A stretch of DNA of 36,214 nucleotides, from the NCBI RefSeq assembly GCF_002154575.1, contig NZ_MUBA01000011.1:1-36214 (forward strand), given 5' to 3'. Source of the stretch: Streptomyces bobili. GTDB taxonomy: Bacteria; Actinomycetota; Actinomycetes; Streptomycetales; Streptomycetaceae. Below the pieces are notes generated by a model. It was given only the letters and a program-made list of their open reading frames with translations. It had not been told where the DNA came from and did not search any database. Of this stretch, positions 33,009 to 36,214 are shown piece after piece (the stretch's first letter is position 1; each line of letters starts with the position of its first letter). The position numbers and the translations under genes were made by a program.

Positions 33009-34622
33009 ATGAGTGAGCGCACGCCCGACCCGAAGACCGTCCTGCTCCGCCGAGGAGAGGTCCACAGCCCCGCCGACCCGTTCGCGACCGCGATGGTCGT
33101 CGAGCGCGGCCAGGTCGCCTGGGTCGGCTCCGAGGGCGCGGCCGACGCCTTCGCGGACGGTGTCGACGAGGTGGTCGACCTGGACGGCGCCCTCGTCACC
33201 CCGGCGTTCACCGACGCCCACGTCCATACGACGTCCACGGGCCTCGCCCTGACCGGACTCGACCTGTCGACCGCGCCCGACCTGGAGGCGGCTCTCGCCC
33301 GGGTGCGGGAGTTCGCCGCCGCCCGACCGCGGGACAAGGTCCTGCTGGGCCACGGCTGGGACGCCTCGCGCTGGCCCGGCGGCCGCCCCCCGACCGTTGC
33401 GGAACTGGACGAGGCCACCGGCGGACGGCCCCTCTACCTGTCCCGGATCGACGTCCACTCGGCGGTCGTCAGCACCGCCCTGCTCGACCTGACGCCCGGC
33501 CTCGGTGCGGCGGACGGGCCGCTCGGCGCCCCGCTCACCGCCGGCGCCCACCACGCCGTCCGCGCCGCCGCGTTCGCAGCCGTGACGCCGGCCCAGCGCG
33601 CCGAGGCCCAGCGGGCCGCCCTCGCGCACGCCGCCTCGCTCGGCATCGGCACGGTCCACGAGTGCGCCGGCCCCGAGATCTCCTCCGAGGACGACTTCAC
33701 CGCCCTGCTGCGGCTGGCCGCCGGGGAAGTCGGCCCGCGGGTCGTCGGCTACTGGGCGGAGCAGGACGTCGACAAGGCCCGCGAACTGGGCGCCCTCGGC
33801 GCCGCCGGGGACCTCTTCGTCGACGGAGCCCTCGGCTCGCACACCGCCTGCCTGCACGACCCGTACACGGACGCCGCCCACACCGGGACCGCCTACCTGG
33901 ACGCCGCCGCCGTCGCCGCGCACGTCACGGCCTGCACCGAGGCCGGCCTCCAGGCGGGCTTCCACGCCATCGGGGACGCCGCCGTCACAGCCGTCGTCGA
34001 GGGAGTGCGCGCGGCGGCGGACAAGGTCGGCCTGACCCGCGTCCGCGCCGCCCGGCACCGCGTCGAGCACGCCGAGATGCTCACCCCCGAGACGATCGCC
34101 GCCTTCGCCGAACTGGGCCTCACCGCCTCCGTCCAGCCCGCCTTCGACGCCCTGTGGGGCGGCGAGGACGGCATGTACGCCCAGCGGCTGGGCGCCGAGC
34201 GGGCCCGCACCCTGAACCCCTTCGCGGCCCTGCTGCGCTCCGGTGTCCCGCTCGCCTTCGGCTCCGACAGCCCGGTCACCCCCCTCGACCCGTGGGGCAC
34301 GGTCCGCGCCGCCGCCTTCCACCGCACCCCCGAGCACCGGATCTCCGTACGCGCCGCCTTCACCGCCCACACGCGCGGTGGCTGGCGGGCGGTCGGCCGA
34401 GACGACGCGGGCGTCCTGGTGCCGGGCGCCCCCGCCGACTACGCCGTCTGGCGGACCGGCGCGCTCGTCGTGCAGGCCCCGGACGACCGGGTCGCCCGCT
34501 GGTCCACCGACCCCCGCTCCGGCACCCCCGGCCTGCCCGACCTGACGCCCGGCACGGAGTTGCCGGTGTGCCTGCGCACGGTGGTCGCCGGACGGTCGGT
34601 GTTCGTACGGCCGGGCGAGTGA
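33009..34622 (+). CDS. Amidohydrolase family 3 (YtcJ-like) metal-dependent hydrolase
   Basis: The 537-aa protein is a metallo-dependent hydrolase: the N-terminal beta-sandwich part precedes VTPAFTDAHVHTTSTGLAL with the HxH metal ligands, then FVDGALGSHTACL, GFHAIGDAAVTAVVEG, RHRVEHAEMLTPE and AFGSDSPVTPLDPWGTV, as in the YtcJ/N-substituted formamide deformylase group. Reaction: hydrolysis of an amide or related C-N bond; substrate unknown. ATG 33009 is preceded seven bases upstream by GAAACT, a possible -10, and has no ribosome binding site, so it may be leaderless. Confidence 0.87.
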   Translation: MSERTPDPKTVLLRRGEVHSPADPFATAMVVERGQVAWVGSEGAADAFADGVDEVVDLDGALVTPAFTDAHVHTTSTGLALTGLDLSTAPDLEAALARVREFAAARPRDKVLLGHGWDASRWPGGRPPTVAELDEATGGRPLYLSRIDVHSAVVSTALLDLTPGLGAADGPLGAPLTAGAHHAVRAAAFAAVTPAQRAEAQRAALAHAASLGIGTVHECAGPEISSEDDFTALLRLAAGEVGPRVVGYWAEQDVDKARELGALGAAGDLFVDGALGSHTACLHDPYTDAAHTGTAYLDAAAVAAHVTACTEAGLQAGFHAIGDAAVTAVVEGVRAAADKVGLTRVRAARHRVEHAEMLTPETIAAFAELGLTASVQPAFDALWGGEDGMYAQRLGAERARTLNPFAALLRSGVPLAFGSDSPVTPLDPWGTVRAAAFHRTPEHRISVRAAFTAHTRGGWRAVGRDDAGVLVPGAPADYAVWRTGALVVQAPDDRVARWSTDPRSGTPGLPDLTPGTELPVCLRTVVAGRSVFVRPGE

Positions 34623-35189
34623 TCCGCCGCTGCGCGGCACCGAAGATCACCCGTCCGCGCGGCGTCCCGCGAGAGCCGCCGACCGCCCGCTGACCAGCGC
34701 GTTACCCGAAGAGTCGCAGGTCGAACGGCTGTTGACAGCCGACCGCGGGGGGCCGGTAGGTTCAGCCGGGTCCACCACCGGACGCCCCACCGGGGAACGT
34801 CCGCGCACTCGCCGGTGCGCCGCTGGGTCAGGGACGGTGTGCCGCACCGGCGCACCGCCACTGGGAGCCAGGCTCAGCGCCGTAGCAGGGCGAGGGAACG
34901 TTCCGGCCGGTCGGTGCGGTGTGACCCGGGTGGGGCCCGGACGCTCAGTAGACAACGGCTTCAGGTCGACCCGCAGCCGGCGGGTCCCAGGTCGGCCCGA
35001 AGGGCGCCGGGCCCCCATCCGCAGGACCGCGGGGCACTTCCCCAGGCAGTACGCTCGGGCATACAAGCCCAAAAGCGCATTCTTACCCCGCTCTTGTGGA
35101 AACGACACCACCATACGAACGGCCTGTCACGTCACCGCAGGCGGCGGCCACTATGGTGGTCCCCTGCGTACGGACACGAAGGGGCAGCA
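34623..35189 (+). other. Long intergenic region before ppm1 with promoter signals but no gene
   Basis: No protein-like frame is seen in these 567 bases. They contain TTGACA (34732-34737) and TAGGTT (34757-34762), 19 bases apart; a 9-bp inverted repeat GCCGGTGCG/CGCACCGGC (34811-34819, 34843-34851); the palindrome GGAACGTTCC (34895-34904); and, near the gene, TATGGT (35152-35157) that could be the proximal -10. A transcript starting at the distal promoter would have a leader of over 400 nt or be a separate RNA. Confidence 0.45.
34732..34762 (+). promoter_or_regulatory. Distal promoter in the ppm1 upstream region
   Basis: Consensus -35 TTGACA (34732-34737) with -10 TAGGTT (34757-34762), spacer 19 (18 if GTAGGT is used). 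One of the best -35 boxes in the window, but about 430 bases from the next gene. Confidence 0.45.
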
Positions 35190-36038
35190 GTGAACGACGG
35201 CGACGCGAACCGCGCGGCACAGGACCGGGGGAGGAAGTTCGGTCCGCTCGGCACGGCGTTGGTGATCATTCCGACCTTCAACGAGGCGGAGAACATCAAG
35301 AGCATCGTCGGCCGGGTGCGGAAGGCTGTCCCGGAGGCGCACGTCCTCGTGGCCGACGACAACAGCCCCGACGGCACCGGCAAACTCGCCGACGAACTGG
35401 CCGCCACGGACGACCACGTCCAGGTGCTGCACCGCAAGGGCAAGGAGGGCCTCGGCGCCGCCTACCTCGCGGGCTTCCACTGGGGCATGGAGCACGGCTA
35501 CGGCGTCCTGGTCGAGATGGACGCCGACGGCTCCCACCAGCCCGAGGAGCTGCCCCGCCTGCTCACCGCGCTGAAGGGCGCCGACCTCGTGCTGGGCTCC
35601 CGCTGGGTACCGGGCGGCAGGGTCGTGAACTGGCCCCGGTCCCGCGAGATGATCTCCCGTGGCGGCAGCCTCTACTCGCGGCTGGCGCTGGACCTCCCGC
35701 TGCGCGACATCACCGGCGGCTACCGCGCCTTCCGGCGCGAGACCCTCGAAGGCCTCGGCCTCGACGAGGTCGCCTCCCAGGGCTACTGCTTCCAGGTCGA
35801 CCTCGCCCGCCGGGCGGTCAAGGCCGGCTACCACGTCGTCGAGGTCCCCATCACCTTCGTCGAGCGGGAGCTGGGCGACTCCAAGATGAGCCGCGACATC
35901 CTCGTGGAGGCCCTGTGGCGGGTCACCGCCTGGGGCGTGGGGGAGCGCGTCGGCAAGATCGCGGGCCGGACCGGCACGCAGGAGAAGCCGCAGTCCTCGC
36001 CTTCCCCGTCCACCCCCTCTCCGCAGCAGCCCTCTTAG
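35190..36038 (+). CDS. ppm1: Polyprenol-phosphate mannosyltransferase (Ppm1/dolichol-phosphate mannosyltransferase-like)
   Basis: The 282-aa GT2 glycosyltransferase shows LVIIPTFNEAENIKSIVGRV, the UDP/GDP-sugar Asp motif VADDNSPDGTGKLAD, EMDADGSHQPEELPRLL with the metal-binding DAD, GSRWVPGGRVVNWP and GGYRAFRRETLE. It transfers mannose from GDP-mannose to polyprenol phosphate at the membrane, supplying protein O-mannosylation by Pmt; in S. coelicolor the equivalent Ppm1 (SCO1423) is needed for phage phiC31 infection, as remembered. The Ser/Pro-rich tail is not part of the fold. It has no membrane helices, so it must rely on partner contacts. GTG 35190 follows GAAGGGG; the frame continues upstream without homology. 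Confidence 0.92.
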   Translation: MNDGDANRAAQDRGRKFGPLGTALVIIPTFNEAENIKSIVGRVRKAVPEAHVLVADDNSPDGTGKLADELAATDDHVQVLHRKGKEGLGAAYLAGFHWGMEHGYGVLVEMDADGSHQPEELPRLLTALKGADLVLGSRWVPGGRVVNWPRSREMISRGGSLYSRLALDLPLRDITGGYRAFRRETLEGLGLDEVASQGYCFQVDLARRAVKAGYHVVEVPITFVERELGDSKMSRDILVEALWRVTAWGVGERVGKIAGRTGTQEKPQSSPSPSTPSPQQPS

Positions 36039-36120
36039 TCCTGTCGGCCGGCGGGATCGCACAGGAACCGCTGATCGGCCCCTTATGCCGCTCTGAGCCG
36101 GGGCCAGGCACACTGGGTGC

Positions 36121-36214
36121 ATGACGACTGGCGCTCAGACCCCCGCCCACCCCGACACCCGGCCCCGGCGCTCCCGTCTGCGGACGTTCCTGCCGCTGGG
36201 GCTCGCCGCGTGGC
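36121..36214 (+). CDS. fxsA: FxsA-family membrane protein, N-terminal part (runs off the window)
   Basis: The 31 visible residues (MTTGAQTPAHPDTRPRRSRL, then RTFLPLGLAAW) are a Pro/Arg-rich cytosolic start leading into the first hydrophobic helix. In Streptomyces the gene between ppm1 and rbpA encodes an FxsA-like membrane protein with this kind of N-terminus. The call rests mainly on gene order. CACACT eight bases upstream may be a -10. The rest is outside the window. Confidence 0.6.
   Translation, partial: MTTGAQTPAHPDTRPRRSRLRTFLPLGLAAW

Overview
The window is chromosomal DNA of a Streptomyces or a very close relative. It is very GC-rich with strong third-position GC bias, and many genes start with GTG. 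The gene order chitinase, riboflavin operon, hisE-hisG, PH-domain protein, CNNM pair, AAA ATPase, SCO1431-type small membrane protein, chitinase, acyl-CoA dehydrogenase, amidohydrolase, polyprenol-phosphate mannosyltransferase, FxsA matches, from memory, the Streptomyces coelicolor SCO1463 to SCO1422 stretch. No tRNA, rRNA, insertion sequence, CRISPR array or prophage gene was seen, and no in-frame TTA (bldA) codon was noticed by eye.

Layout. 1-933: tail of a SorC/DeoR-type sugar regulator, then a secreted RNase Sa-like lipoprotein overlapping a barstar inhibitor. 1177-2619: GuaB1-type purine enzyme. 2700-8913: a cassette that looks like basic amino acid catabolism: cationic amino acid permease, Lrp/AsnC regulator, MFS transporter, nitrilase-fold amidase (DavA-like) and flavin amino acid 2-monooxygenase (DavB-like). 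The permease promoter and the amidase-monooxygenase promoter carry the same array of GCAACG boxes at nearly the same distances from -10, so they look like one regulon. 8950-12503: DUF5995-like protein, MFS transporter and a divergent ROK regulator with an operator-like palindrome between the last two. 12595-14973: large modular GH18 chitinase.

15191-20175: FMN riboswitch, the riboflavin operon ribE-ribM-ribBA-ribH, then hisE, hisG and a PH-domain membrane protein. 20410-22778: two overlapping CNNM/CorC-type membrane proteins. 22837-24696: TPR-AAA+ ATPase (EccA/CbbX-like), behind a candidate small RNA or attenuated leader. 25188-25757: uridine kinase-like gene with no visible start codon. 25953-26073: heptanucleotide tandem repeat in front of a Tat-exported C39-like protein. 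27692-28606: SCO1431-type small membrane protein and a TetR regulator. 28664-29923: second GH18 chitinase, whose promoter copies the layout of the first (two 12-bp direct repeats 22 bp apart over -35/-10, matching DasR/chitin control sites). 30126-36214: acyl-CoA dehydrogenase, two small or unknown conserved proteins, a second Lrp regulator with a perfect 12-bp palindrome at its promoter, an amidohydrolase, a Ppm1-type glycosyltransferase and the start of fxsA.

The strongest candidate for an undescribed system is the permease/Lrp/amidase/monooxygenase regulon with its conserved box array. All family assignments are from reading the translations against remembered family features; no database search was possible.
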